A stretch of DNA of 34,859 nt from Coriobacteriia bacterium (GTDB lineage Bacteria; Actinomycetota; Coriobacteriia; Coriobacteriales; UBA8131): positions 1 through 34,859 of the forward strand of contig WQXH01000021.1 of NCBI GenBank assembly GCA_009784945.1. The letters are read 5' to 3'. Below, in pieces: positions 8,342 to 16,407 of this stretch; the stretch's first letter is position 1, and the number at the start of each line of letters is the position of its first letter. A program made the position numbers and the translations under genes. The notes under the pieces were generated by a model. It was not told the DNA's origin. It worked only from the letters and a program-made list of their open reading frames with translations, and did no database searches.

Positions 8342-9814
8342 GTGAACAAAGACGAACAACATAGCCCTCGCCCCAAAATTGAACCCTGGGCTTCGTGGTT
8401 TAAAGAAAGTGCGGAGCCAGCAGACGAGCAGTCAGCGGGCAGCATTCAGACAGGTCAACTAAGCGTTGACGAGCTTGAGTTGGAAGAGGCGCAACCCAAC
8501 GAAGAGCAACCCAACGAAGAGCAACCCAACGAAGGGCAACCCAACGAAGGGCAACCCAACGAGGATCAGCCCAGCGATGAGCAACCAGTGGAATTGTTTT
8601 TTGGCGAAGCACTGGATACCGAATTCCTAGATAGTAAGATGCAAGATGCTGAGTTCTTGGAAGGTATAGCACAAAATATTGAGCTTCAAGAGAGTAAAAC
8701 GAAAAGTGCCGAGCTTCAAGAAAGTACGTTGCAAAATGCTGAGCCAACAATAGACTGCACGCACGATGCTGCACTAGAAGCAGACGATGCGCATAACTCC
8801 AGCCAGTTGCTTCCCCTGCCCCTCGAAGAGTCTCTTGAAGAAACAACCGAGAGCGCTTTAGAGTCAGCAGATGTACATGTTCCCGAAGCGGAGTACGAAC
8901 GGGCTCTTGAGCAAGCACTAAAACAAAGTCTTGAGCCAGCGCCCGACTTGCCCGATGACGTTGATGCTGCTTTTGCACGTCATTTCAAGCCGATACCAGA
9001 AGCAAAGCTCAAAAAGGCAAGGCGAACCAAGCGCTCTTTGATAACCATGATTACGGTTCTTGTTCTGGTGCTCTGTGGTGCCGCAACCGCTGGCGTGTAC
9101 TTTTACCTCCACTTTGCGCCGAGTGGCACACCGCTTGTTCAAGATCCCCCTCTTATTTTGGAGACCAATGGCAGCCAAGTAGATGACAGGGGTATTACCG
9201 AGTCTGTGGAGATGCCTCACTTGGCCTCAATGTTTGGAAAGACACCCGATGAGGTTTTGGCTGTTTTGGGCTCGGACTACAGTATTACCAAGGTGGACTC
9301 TGGCCCTACTGATCAAATGGCTTCCGAAGACGGTTTTTTGCCTGCCATCAGGCAGGTAGTGACCATTAGCTACACATCTAGCGAAGAGCAAAACAATCTG
9401 GCGGCGCTTCGCCAGTCGCAATGGATATATCTGAGCCTCAACGAATGGGGTACAACCATAGAGGTGTACTTTGTGAGCTCGATGGACATACTGGACTTTC
9501 CCATCTCGAGTTTTTCTGATCTTGTTGCAACCAGTGACAGTTTTGAGAAGACTCTGGGCTTGGCCGGTGTTATGATTGCACCCGAAATAACCTATACTGT
9601 ACCAAGCAAAGAAGAGTTTACCGAGTATGTTGACCCCGAGGCCAGCATCAAAAAGGTTAGAAAAGAAACGACTGCATGGAGGGGTACCTTAATGTCCGAG
9701 ACCACACCAACGAGTTTTGATATTACGTTTACCTATGATTTTGGCGCAAGCGGTATAGAAGATACGCCAGACAGACATCCGATTCAGCGGATGCTCTACC
9801 TTAAGTTGAGCTGA
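8342..9814 (+). CDS. Acidic single-pass membrane protein of unknown function
   Basis: I do not recognise a family. The start is GTG 8342 with GGAG upstream. Residues 1-230 are very acidic and low-complexity, with five-residue QPNEE-type repeats at about 50-80 and looser EFL/ELQES repeats at about 90-135. A basic patch (KKARRTKR, 224-231) precedes one membrane segment at about 233-256, consistent with a cytoplasmic N-terminus and an external C-terminal domain of about 230 residues rich in beta-like Ser/Thr stretches. It ends three bases before lepB, so the two are probably co-transcribed and coupled. The external part could be a sensor or envelope-maintenance domain, but that is speculation. 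Confidence 0.8.
   Translation: MNKDEQHSPRPKIEPWASWFKESAEPADEQSAGSIQTGQLSVDELELEEAQPNEEQPNEEQPNEGQPNEGQPNEDQPSDEQPVELFFGEALDTEFLDSKMQDAEFLEGIAQNIELQESKTKSAELQESTLQNAEPTIDCTHDAALEADDAHNSSQLLPLPLEESLEETTESALESADVHVPEAEYERALEQALKQSLEPAPDLPDDVDAAFARHFKPIPEAKLKKARRTKRSLITMITVLVLVLCGAATAGVYFYLHFAPSGTPLVQDPPLILETNGSQVDDRGITESVEMPHLASMFGKTPDEVLAVLGSDYSITKVDSGPTDQMASEDGFLPAIRQVVTISYTSSEEQNNLAALRQSQWIYLSLNEWGTTIEVYFVSSMDILDFPISSFSDLVATSDSFEKTLGLAGVMIAPEITYTVPSKEEFTEYVDPEASIKKVRKETTAWRGTLMSETTPTSFDITFTYDFGASGIEDTPDRHPIQRMLYLKLS
8492..8581 (+). repeat. In-frame 15-base tandem repeat
   Basis: Six units based on CAACCCAACGAAGAG (8492, 8507, 8522, 8537, 8552, 8567), the last two degenerate. Each encodes Gln-Pro-Asn-Glu-Glu/Gly. 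Five codons per unit keep the frame on expansion. It is too short and lacks spacers, so it is not CRISPR. Confidence 0.9.
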
Positions 9815-9817
9815 TAC

Positions 9818-10462
9818 ATGGCAAAGCATGCTTCAAAAGAGTTGGCAGTGACCTCACAAGACATCTACGAAGACGACTTCGAAGATGAAGAGTATGAAGG
9901 GCACCAACAGGGTAAGAAATCCTCGGGTATTATACGCACAATCATCGAGTTTGCCGTTGCCCTTATTGTTGCCTTGTCGCTTACCTGGGCTCTCAAGACC
10001 TATGTTGTGGAGCCCTACGAGGTGCCTACGGGCTCTATGGAGGCTACCATACAGATTGGGGATAAGCTTCTGGCCGAGAAGGTATCTCTCATGTTTGCCC
10101 CTGTGCAGTATGGCGACATTGTTGTTTTTGCAGACAAAGTGGTGCAAGGTCGCATATTGGTTAAACGGGTTATCGCCATTGGCGGGCAGGAAATAGATTT
10201 TAAAGATGGCCTGGTTTTGGTTGATGGCTTACCACTGTACGAGCCCTACACCAACGGAACGCAGTCGTTTCCCATCAATGAGCACTTCAACAACTTGAAT
10301 ATTGTGTACCCCTACACGGTGCCAGAAGGCTCCGTTTGGGTCATGGGCGATAATCGCGAAAACTCAGCCGATAGTCGCTACTTTGGCTCCGTTACCGAGA
10401 ACTCAGTCTTCGCCAGGGCTATCATGGTGTTTTGGCCGCTGGAAGACATAGGACCGCTGTAG
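9818..10462 (+). CDS. lepB: Signal peptidase I
   Basis: A membrane-bound serine/lysine protease that removes signal peptides of exported proteins. The 214-residue protein has an acidic cytoplasmic N-terminus (1-38), one membrane segment (about 39-62), and the catalytic boxes VPTGSM with Ser73, RILVKRVIAIGG with Lys116, and GDNRENSADSR (177-187). It starts three bases after the upstream membrane-protein gene and faces the M23 gene convergently. A decayed copy of its 3' end lies at about 14665-14886, showing past duplication. The secreted M23 and ChW proteins nearby are plausible substrates. Confidence 0.95.
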   Translation: MAKHASKELAVTSQDIYEDDFEDEEYEGHQQGKKSSGIIRTIIEFAVALIVALSLTWALKTYVVEPYEVPTGSMEATIQIGDKLLAEKVSLMFAPVQYGDIVVFADKVVQGRILVKRVIAIGGQEIDFKDGLVLVDGLPLYEPYTNGTQSFPINEHFNNLNIVYPYTVPEGSVWVMGDNRENSADSRYFGSVTENSVFARAIMVFWPLEDIGPL

Positions 10463-10510
10463 TCGTATTAATGCTGTATTTGCTTTGATGCTGCTGATTC
10501 TTGAGGCGTT

Positions 10511-11650
10511 TTAGATGCCTTGGTAGAAGGACATGGGGTCAACCGCTTTTCTTTTATCCACTTCTATTTGCAGGTGCAAATGAGGGCCGGTGGAGTTTCC
10601 GGTAGAGCCATACAGGGCAATAACCTCGCCAGCAACTACCGATTGCCCCGCGCTTACCGCAAGGTTTGAGTTATGCATGTAGAGCGATCTGATACCATTG
10701 CCATGAAGGATGATAACGTAAACTCCCATATCGCCTCCGCTGCCAGCAGCAGCCACTGTGCCATCGGCAATAGCCAAAATGGGTGTGCCGGTGGGGCAGG
10801 CCCAGTCGGTGCCAAAGTGAAAGCCGTCAAAACTTCTGGGGCCAAAGTGGCTCGAAACCTTCTGGTGGTTTGCAAAGGGATAACGAATGTTAAGGGCATA
10901 GACACGCCCCCATTGCTCAGTGTTTGCCAGACCAGTAGACCCACTACCATAGGCAATCGTATATTGCCTTGCAGCTTCAGCAACTGCCTCTTCTTGAGCT
11001 AAAAGCTCAGCAGCTACTTGCTGTAAAGCGGCTATCTCGGTAAGGAGGGAAGCTTCCGTAACCAGTTTTTCTTCCCACAGCGCGCCAATTTCCAGTTGCT
11101 TTTCGAGCGCCACACGCTCTTGTTCGGTATATTCAATGCGAGCTGCCTCGGCCTCGGCCTTAACTTCTTTAGTCTCTGCTATTAGGAGAGCATTTTGCTC
11201 ATTGACACGGTTAATCAAGTCGACACAATTGATGAACTCCAAGAAGGACTGAGTCCCAAAGAGTACGTCCAGGTAGCTGCCGTTTCCGTTTCGATACATA
11301 CTGGTTGCGAGCTCACCCAGTTGTTCTTGCAGCTCACCAATGCGCACCAGAGCAGCTTCCTCGCGCTCTTTGGCAGCAATCATGTTTGCCTCAGCCAGAG
11401 CATGAACAATCACCGCTGCATCGTAGTCGATGGAAATCTGATTAATCTCTGTTTGCAAGACATCAAGTCGACGAAATGCCTCGTCAACCTCAGCTTGTTT
11501 TTCTGCAGAAGTAACTGCGAAGGCTAAAGTAGGCGCTCCTTGTAAAAAGGGCAGTAAAAGAAAACTCACGGCTAAAAGAGTAGCGAGTAGAATATGGAGC
11601 AGGCTTTTACGCAAGAGATACCTGCTATTGGTTGTGTCCATATACATCAT
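10511..11650 (-). CDS. Secreted coiled-coil M23 metallopeptidase (copy 1)
   Basis: A probable peptidoglycan endopeptidase or amidase activator of the EnvC/PcsB-like type. An N-terminal signal peptide (about 12-46) is followed by a long coiled coil (about 48-230) and a LytM/M23 domain (about 255-375). Zinc ligands fit HFGTD (H278, D282) and HLHLQ (H359), with H326 and H357 as catalytic histidines, so the enzyme looks active. It is 379 residues by the longest start. No strong ribosome-binding site is visible, and an inner ATG (MDTTNS) is possible. A paralogue at 14900-16027 shares the whole architecture and the upstream sequence. It is convergent with lepB. Confidence 0.9.
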   Translation of the reverse strand: MMYMDTTNSRYLLRKSLLHILLATLLAVSFLLLPFLQGAPTLAFAVTSAEKQAEVDEAFRRLDVLQTEINQISIDYDAAVIVHALAEANMIAAKEREEAALVRIGELQEQLGELATSMYRNGNGSYLDVLFGTQSFLEFINCVDLINRVNEQNALLIAETKEVKAEAEAARIEYTEQERVALEKQLEIGALWEEKLVTEASLLTEIAALQQVAAELLAQEEAVAEAARQYTIAYGSGSTGLANTEQWGRVYALNIRYPFANHQKVSSHFGPRSFDGFHFGTDWACPTGTPILAIADGTVAAAGSGGDMGVYVIILHGNGIRSLYMHNSNLAVSAGQSVVAGEVIALYGSTGNSTGPHLHLQIEVDKRKAVDPMSFYQGI

Positions 11651-11831
11651 TTCTAATCAGCGAGCCACCCAAGAAAGTTCCCAAACTATCCTCATGACCT
11701 TGCCCTATTAATATCAGCAAAGAGAAATGATACCCCAAGCCCACCATTTTGTCATGTTTTTATAACAGAAGGTAGAGCAAACCCATGTCTGGCTAGGTCT
11801 GGGCTAGGTCTGGTTAGGTCATACTCTCCAA

Positions 11832-11858
11832 CGTCATTGCGGGCTTGACCCGCAATCT
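11832..11858. repeat. Palindromic element upstream of M23 copy 1
   Basis: CGTCATTGCGGG, a short centre, then CCCGCAATCT forms a hairpin. The same 27-base unit appears at 16192-16218 at the matching place upstream of M23 copy 2. The second half of the element is degraded here (a lone GTGACGGAC near 11907). Confidence 0.75.
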
Positions 11859-11995
11859 TAGGTGCAATGTTGTGCAATGTTAGTTAGTTTGCGCCTCAAT
11901 TGCTTGTGTGACGGACTTTGGTGGGATTTGCATGCGTTTTTTCAATCGGATTAGTAGACACTAACTATGAGACACCGCGGATTTAGGGCAATAAA

Positions 11996-12026
11996 AGCTG
12001 GACAGAAGCTTGGCTCCCGTCCAGCT
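11996..12026 (-). terminator. Rho-independent terminator of the ChW gene
   Basis: On the minus strand AGCTGGAC and GTCCAGCT (plus-strand 12019-12026 and 11996-12003) form a stem, followed by TTTTAT. It lies 12 bases after the stop codon of the ChW-repeat gene. Confidence 0.75.
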
Positions 12027-12037
12027 ACCACTGATTA

Positions 12038-14506
12038 TTACTTCTTGATAAACCTTGGTGTTCCTGAGGGCGTGGTGATGTTCATAAAGGTGTTACCTGG
12101 CTTCTTGCCACCTACCTTGGGCACCAGCACTATTTGAATACCCTCAAGTCGGTAAGCGTGCCCTGCAGTACCTGCCTGCTCGTTATTCTTCGCCCATCCC
12201 ATCCAGCCTACGTTTTGTGCATGAACACGGTAGTAGATGTCATAGTGCTTTTTAAGGTCTCCGGTAAGCTCGATGGTTATGGCTTCAAGCCTCAGTGCTC
12301 TGCCAGAAGTGCCACTCATGGGGCCTTTGGCATCCACCAAGCTTTTACCGTTAGTGTCAAGGCTCACTTTGCTTTGCCAGCCGATGGACTGTACATGGGT
12401 CGAATACCTGATGCCGCCAGAGATGCCGGTGTTGTTTTTTAAGTTGATCTTGATGCCTTCTAAGCGCAGGGCTCTTCCAGAAGTGCCACTCATCTGTCCA
12501 TCTTTTTTGAAGGCTTGCCAACCTATGGATTGTACGTGGGTCTGGTAGCTTATAGAAATGGAGGGGTTATTGACTTTAATTGTATAGCTCTTGGTGGCAG
12601 ACCCAGCACTGTTTTGAGCTTTTACTGTGAAGGTGTAGGCACCTGCTTTAGTGGGCTTGCCGGTTATGACCCCTGCACTAGAGAGCTTAAGTCCTGGAGG
12701 CAGGCTTCCTGAAGTGCGCAGCCAGGTGATGGTGCCTGCACCCTCGGCGGCAAGAGTCTTATTGTAGTTGATGCCTGTGATGCCAGCACTTACTGAGGCT
12801 TCGGTTGTTGTGATCTTTATCGCAGTAATCTTTATGGTAAAGGTCTTAGTTGTGCTGCCTGCGCTATTTGTTGCCTTAACAGTAAAGCTGTAGGTGCCTT
12901 GCTTGGTAGGCTTTCCGCTTATTATGCCTGTGTTAGAAAGCGTAAGCCCTGGGGGCAGGCTACCTGATGCGCGCGTCCAGGTGATGGTTCTGGCGCCACT
13001 GGCTGTAAGCGTCTTTTTGTAGTTGGCACCAACTGCACCGCTATGAACTGAGGCATCAGTTGTAGTGATGCTGGGCTTTACGGGCTTCCACTGGGCATAG
13101 ACGGTAGTGTTGGTGGTTGCTTGGTAGGTGCGAACAGCACTGGCAGCCCAGGCAGCTCCACTTCCGTTGGCTTGAGTATTCCAGCCTGCAAAGGTATAGC
13201 CCGAGCGTGTAAAGCTGTTAGCTCTGGTAGCAAAGCTTGCTCCATTGGTTACGGTTTGAGATGAAACGCTTCCGCTTCCGCCGTTGGCGTTATATGACAC
13301 CGTGTAGCTTTTGGGCGCTGCCTGGCCATTGACTTTGACTGTTGTTCCCTTGGTGGGACTTACTGGTGTGATGCTGGTTTCAGCAAAGGAGTTAATAGAG
13401 GCCACAGCAAAGTAAAGCCAGACTGATTGGTTTCCGTGGGTGAGTGGGGAATATTCGAACATACGAAAGCAATAATTATTGCCAACAGAGCTAGGATTTT
13501 GAGGAAGCTTAAAAGAAGCTGGCAGAGAAGCTATTAAGCTGCCAAAGCCGAAGCAGTTTAAAAAATTATCTCCTGCCTTGGCAATTCTAGAAAGGTCGAA
13601 TGATCCTGCCGGGAAAGAAGTGAGAGAGCTGGTTGAGTTGAATCCTTGAAAAAATGAATTACCTGCCGTCGCAATCTTTGAAGTGTCAAATGATCCTGCT
13701 GGAAGGGAGGTAAGAGTGCCGCCCATGTTAAACATTAAAAAGAAGTTATCTCCAGCAATAGTGCCCGCTGAGGTCGTAGTGAAGGCTGACATGGCAGGCA
13801 TTGCAGTAATAGCAGCCTTAACGCCAGAAACAAAGGCAAAGGCATCGAAAGAACCCGACCAATTTCTGAAGGTAGCGCCTGGGCTGGATTCTGCAACTTT
13901 TATGGTATCACCATTAGCAACAGTTAAAGTGGCACTGCCTCCCGCAGCAACCTGTGTACCTGCGCCGTTGTTTCGAGAGACGATAATGGCACTTCGCCAT
14001 TTGTTTGTTATCCTAAGCTGACCGCTTGCTTGAGCCTTAATCTCAAAAGTAGCAGCATTGGCCAGAGGCATAACATCTGGGTTGACTTCTGCTATGCCCA
14101 GGCTCTCTGTGCTTAGGAGCTCCAGGGCATCTGCTTCTCCTAGGCTCAAGACATCAATAGCTCTCAGCTCTTCTGGCCCTATATTATTTAAATCTGGTGA
14201 TGAGGAATCATCTAGCTCTTCGTTTGATGGCAGTTCAGGCTCGGGTGCGTCAGTGGCATCCTTACCCTCGGACTCATCAAGCTCAAAGAGTCCACCAGGA
14301 TCTTCCTGCAAAGAAAAAACCTGCTCTTCATTGAGCAATTCGATGTCTGGCATATTACCTTCGTCAGCATATATCATGAGAGGAGCTGTGGGCAAGAGAG
14401 TGAGAGAAAGGAGCAAGGCGAGTGAGCAACAAAGAAATATCCTTTTTCGCGAGACCTTTCTCTTCGTGCTACCTGCTTCTGTTAGTGCATGTGCTTTTTT
14501 CATCAT
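12038..14506 (-). CDS. Multidomain secreted ChW-repeat surface protein
   Basis: An 822-residue exported protein, probably on or around the cell wall. In order: signal peptide (about 20-48), acidic segment (50-140), a region with repeated LTSLPAGSFDTSKIA-type units (about 250-335), a Listeria-Bacteroides InlB B-like repeat (about 400-474, ending TVYAQWKP), two putative Ig-like domains of the He_PIG type (about 480-560 and 563-645, each with SLPPGL and GKPTK), and three ChW repeats (about 652-690, 698-747, 757-797). The tail is basic, with no LPxTG, so retention must use another route. The C-terminus is nearly identical to the partial gene at 1-387, in the opposite orientation. A terminator follows it. 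Adhesion or wall binding is an inference from domain types. Confidence 0.88.
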   Translation of the reverse strand: MMKKAHALTEAGSTKRKVSRKRIFLCCSLALLLSLTLLPTAPLMIYADEGNMPDIELLNEEQVFSLQEDPGGLFELDESEGKDATDAPEPELPSNEELDDSSSPDLNNIGPEELRAIDVLSLGEADALELLSTESLGIAEVNPDVMPLANAATFEIKAQASGQLRITNKWRSAIIVSRNNGAGTQVAAGGSATLTVANGDTIKVAESSPGATFRNWSGSFDAFAFVSGVKAAITAMPAMSAFTTTSAGTIAGDNFFLMFNMGGTLTSLPAGSFDTSKIATAGNSFFQGFNSTSSLTSFPAGSFDLSRIAKAGDNFLNCFGFGSLIASLPASFKLPQNPSSVGNNYCFRMFEYSPLTHGNQSVWLYFAVASINSFAETSITPVSPTKGTTVKVNGQAAPKSYTVSYNANGGSGSVSSQTVTNGASFATRANSFTRSGYTFAGWNTQANGSGAAWAASAVRTYQATTNTTVYAQWKPVKPSITTTDASVHSGAVGANYKKTLTASGARTITWTRASGSLPPGLTLSNTGIISGKPTKQGTYSFTVKATNSAGSTTKTFTIKITAIKITTTEASVSAGITGINYNKTLAAEGAGTITWLRTSGSLPPGLKLSSAGVITGKPTKAGAYTFTVKAQNSAGSATKSYTIKVNNPSISISYQTHVQSIGWQAFKKDGQMSGTSGRALRLEGIKINLKNNTGISGGIRYSTHVQSIGWQSKVSLDTNGKSLVDAKGPMSGTSGRALRLEAITIELTGDLKKHYDIYYRVHAQNVGWMGWAKNNEQAGTAGHAYRLEGIQIVLVPKVGGKKPGNTFMNITTPSGTPRFIKK

Positions 14507-14664
14507 ACAACCTTTCCCTTAATATAATTGTCCTCAGTGTTCGTGGCCAACCCACTTCTTGTTTTACCCTTCCCAAGCACTCAATTTGACAATAACAAGT
14601 GCTTGACCTGCAAGTATTATACCCAAGCCTTGAATTCTCTGGTTGAGGAAAAGTTAATAATGCC
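14507..14664. other. Upstream region of the ChW gene
   Basis: No gene is visible. On the minus strand a TATAAT box (plus-strand 14616-14621) is a candidate -10 for the ChW gene, but no good -35 is seen. The remainder up to 14899 is mostly the lepB relic. Confidence 0.4.
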
Positions 14665-14886
14665 AATGGCTGTGCCGTTGGTGCCAAGGGGAAGCAGTCG
14701 CATCCCATCGATTAGAATTATGAAAATGTATATCCTTGCGCGGTGTCTGCTGGTCTGGTTTGGGCAAAAAGGCTGCAACCGCGAGAACAATGCTGGCTGT
14801 CACTTTTTGGCTCTGCTGCCAAGAACTCGGTCTTTGGAGGGGCAATCATAGCGTTTTGGACTTTGGAAGATATGGGGTCACTCTAG
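14665..14886 (+). pseudogene. Decayed 3' fragment of a second lepB
   Basis: The last 128 bases (14759-14886) equal in length and clearly match the 3' end of lepB (10335-10462), including a TTTTGG..TTGGAAGA stretch for the FW.LED end and a TAG stop at the same place. Similarity continues upstream to about 14665 (a GGCTGTGCC..GAAGCAGTCG..CCCATC pattern). The GDNREN box survives as GCNREN in a shifted frame, so there are frameshifts, and the catalytic serine and lysine regions are gone. It faces M23 copy 2 exactly as lepB faces M23 copy 1. Confidence 0.8.
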
Positions 14887-14899
14887 CTTAAATTCCTTG

Positions 14900-16027
14900 T
14901 CAGTAAAAGAGCATGGGATTAACCGGGTTTCTATTCACTTCTATTTGCAGGTGAAGATGAGGACCGGTAGAGTTTCCTGTGGAGCCAGACAGGGCAATAA
15001 CCTCGCCAGCAGAAACTGCCTGTCCAGCGCTTACTGCAAGGCTTGAGTTATGCATGTAGATTGACATGATTTCATCGCCATGAGCAATCTTGACGTACAC
15101 TCCCAGAGGGCCTGCCGTGCCTGCAGCCACCACGGTGCCGCCAGCAATGGCGAGAACAGGAGTGCCAGTTGGGCAGGCCCAGTCGGTTCCGTAGTGAAAG
15201 AAGTCAAAGCTTCTGGGGCCAAAGTGGCTGGATATTACCTGGGGGCTTGCAAAAGGGTAGCCAATGCCGAGGGCGCTGATACGCCTCAATTGTTCGTCAG
15301 TAACCGGACCAGCAGGCCCACTGGCATAGGCAGCAGCAGCCTGCCTTGCAGCCTCAGCAATTGCCTCTTCTTTAGCAAGAAGCTCGGCGGCCTCCTGCTG
15401 CAGGGCAGAAATCTCGCTCAAGAGATTAGCCTCAGCAGTCATCTTGCCTTCAAGGATTTGACCGATCTCTTCTCCCTTGGTGCGCCACACTAGCTCTTGC
15501 TCGGTGTATTCAATACGCGCGGCTTCTGCTTCAGCTCTAACTTCCTTGGTTTCTGCTACGAGGCTGGCATTTTGCTCGTTGACTCGATTGATCAAGTCCA
15601 CAACATTCATGAATTCAGAAAAGGACTGGGCACCAAATAAGACATCAAGGTAGGTGCTGCTTCCATTACGATACATATAGGATGCGCGATCGCCCAGCTG
15701 CTCTTGCAGGTCGTCAATGCGCACCCGTGCGGCTTCTTCGCGCGCCTGGGCATCGAGCATATTTGCCTCGGCAATGGCATGAGCAGTTACCGCTGCATCG
15801 TGGTCAATAACGAGCTGATTAATCTCGGTTTGTAGTTGATCCATGCGCACTAAGGCTGCGTCCACCTCGGCCTGTTTTTCGGCAGAGGTAACGGCAAATG
15901 CCAGGTTGCTTGTGTTCCAGAGTGCAGATGCCAGCGTCAAGCTCAAAACTAAGAGAGCGGCAAGAAGAGTATGGGGCAGGCTTTTACGTAAGAGGTGCCT
16001 GCTATTGGTTGTGTTCATATGCACCAT
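14900..16027 (-). CDS. Secreted coiled-coil M23 metallopeptidase (copy 2)
   Basis: A paralogue of 10511-11650, 375 residues, with the same order: signal peptide (about 12-45), coiled coil to about 230, LytM/M23 domain with HYGTD, MHNSS and HLHLQ, so the zinc and catalytic histidines are intact. The N-terminal segment TTNSRHLLRKSL and the linker SSHFGPRSF are nearly the same in both copies, while the coiled coils have diverged. A likely role is peptidoglycan cleavage or amidase activation at the cell wall. It retains a relic of lepB downstream and a palindromic element upstream, marking it as part of a duplicated module. Confidence 0.9.
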   Translation of the reverse strand: MVHMNTTNSRHLLRKSLPHTLLAALLVLSLTLASALWNTSNLAFAVTSAEKQAEVDAALVRMDQLQTEINQLVIDHDAAVTAHAIAEANMLDAQAREEAARVRIDDLQEQLGDRASYMYRNGSSTYLDVLFGAQSFSEFMNVVDLINRVNEQNASLVAETKEVRAEAEAARIEYTEQELVWRTKGEEIGQILEGKMTAEANLLSEISALQQEAAELLAKEEAIAEAARQAAAAYASGPAGPVTDEQLRRISALGIGYPFASPQVISSHFGPRSFDFFHYGTDWACPTGTPVLAIAGGTVVAAGTAGPLGVYVKIAHGDEIMSIYMHNSSLAVSAGQAVSAGEVIALSGSTGNSTGPHLHLQIEVNRNPVNPMLFY

Positions 16028-16191
16028 TTCTAATCGGTAAGCTACCTGAGAAGGTATCCCAGAAGTATTCTCAAGGTCTTACCCTATTCTATTGGTAAAG
16101 AGCAATAATACCACTAAGGTCGCCATTTTGTCATGTTTTTGATAACAGAACGTAGAGCAAGCCCATACTTGGTTACTGATTAGGCCCAATT

Positions 16192-16262
16192 CGTCATTGC
16201 GGGCTTGACCCGCAATCTGAGACGCATTTTGGTTAGATTGCGGCTCGGAGGCCGCAATGACG
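16192..16262. repeat. 71-base palindromic element flanked by direct repeats
   Basis: Terminal inverted arms CGTCATTGCGG (16192-16202) and CCGCAATGACG (16252-16262) enclose smaller hairpins. CCATACTTGGTTAC occurs on both sides at 16163-16176 and 16283-16296. The left half matches 11832-11858. It resembles a small non-coding repeat element; mobility is unproven. Confidence 0.75.
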
Positions 16263-16352
16263 GACTACAGTCTGACTAGTAACCATACTTGGTTACGCCT
16301 TGAGCACCTCCTTGAGCAGAGTTGAGCAGAGAGGATGATATGGTGGACTCTT

Positions 16353-16361
16353 TGGTATACT
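16353..16361 (+). promoter_or_regulatory. Candidate extended -10 promoter for the DUF1015 gene
   Basis: TGG immediately followed by TATACT fits an extended -10 element 46 bases before the GTG start. No convincing -35 box is present. Confidence 0.4.
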
Positions 16362-16407
16362 CATAGAATGCACGTCTTTAAACAGCAATGATGAAAGAGA
16401 GAAGAAA

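Larger units (their letters stand above)
11651..12037. other. Gene-free spacer between M23 copy 1 and the ChW gene
   Basis: No gene is seen. The part next to the M23 start is similar to the corresponding region at 16028-16165 (shared CCATTTTGTCATGTTTTT and AGAGCAA..CCCAT), so the duplication included upstream DNA. It also holds three GTCTGGCTAG-type direct repeats (11787-11817), a palindromic element (11832-11858) and the terminator of the ChW gene. Confidence 0.7.
16028..16407. other. Gene-free spacer between M23 copy 2 and the DUF1015 gene
   Basis: Divergent promoter region without a gene. It includes sequence similar to the 11651 spacer, a 14-base direct repeat pair (16163-16176 and 16283-16296) flanking a palindromic element, a short GTTGAGCAGA tandem near 16311-16330, and an extended -10 box for the next gene (16353-16361). 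Confidence 0.65.

Noticed and set aside
8492-8581. Possible CRISPR array
   Set aside because: Units are 15 bases, contiguous, without spacers, and in frame within a protein.
14058-14522. 154-codon plus-strand serine-rich frame
   Set aside because: Antisense to the acidic N-terminus of the ChW protein; Ser richness is the complement of Glu/Asp/Leu codons.
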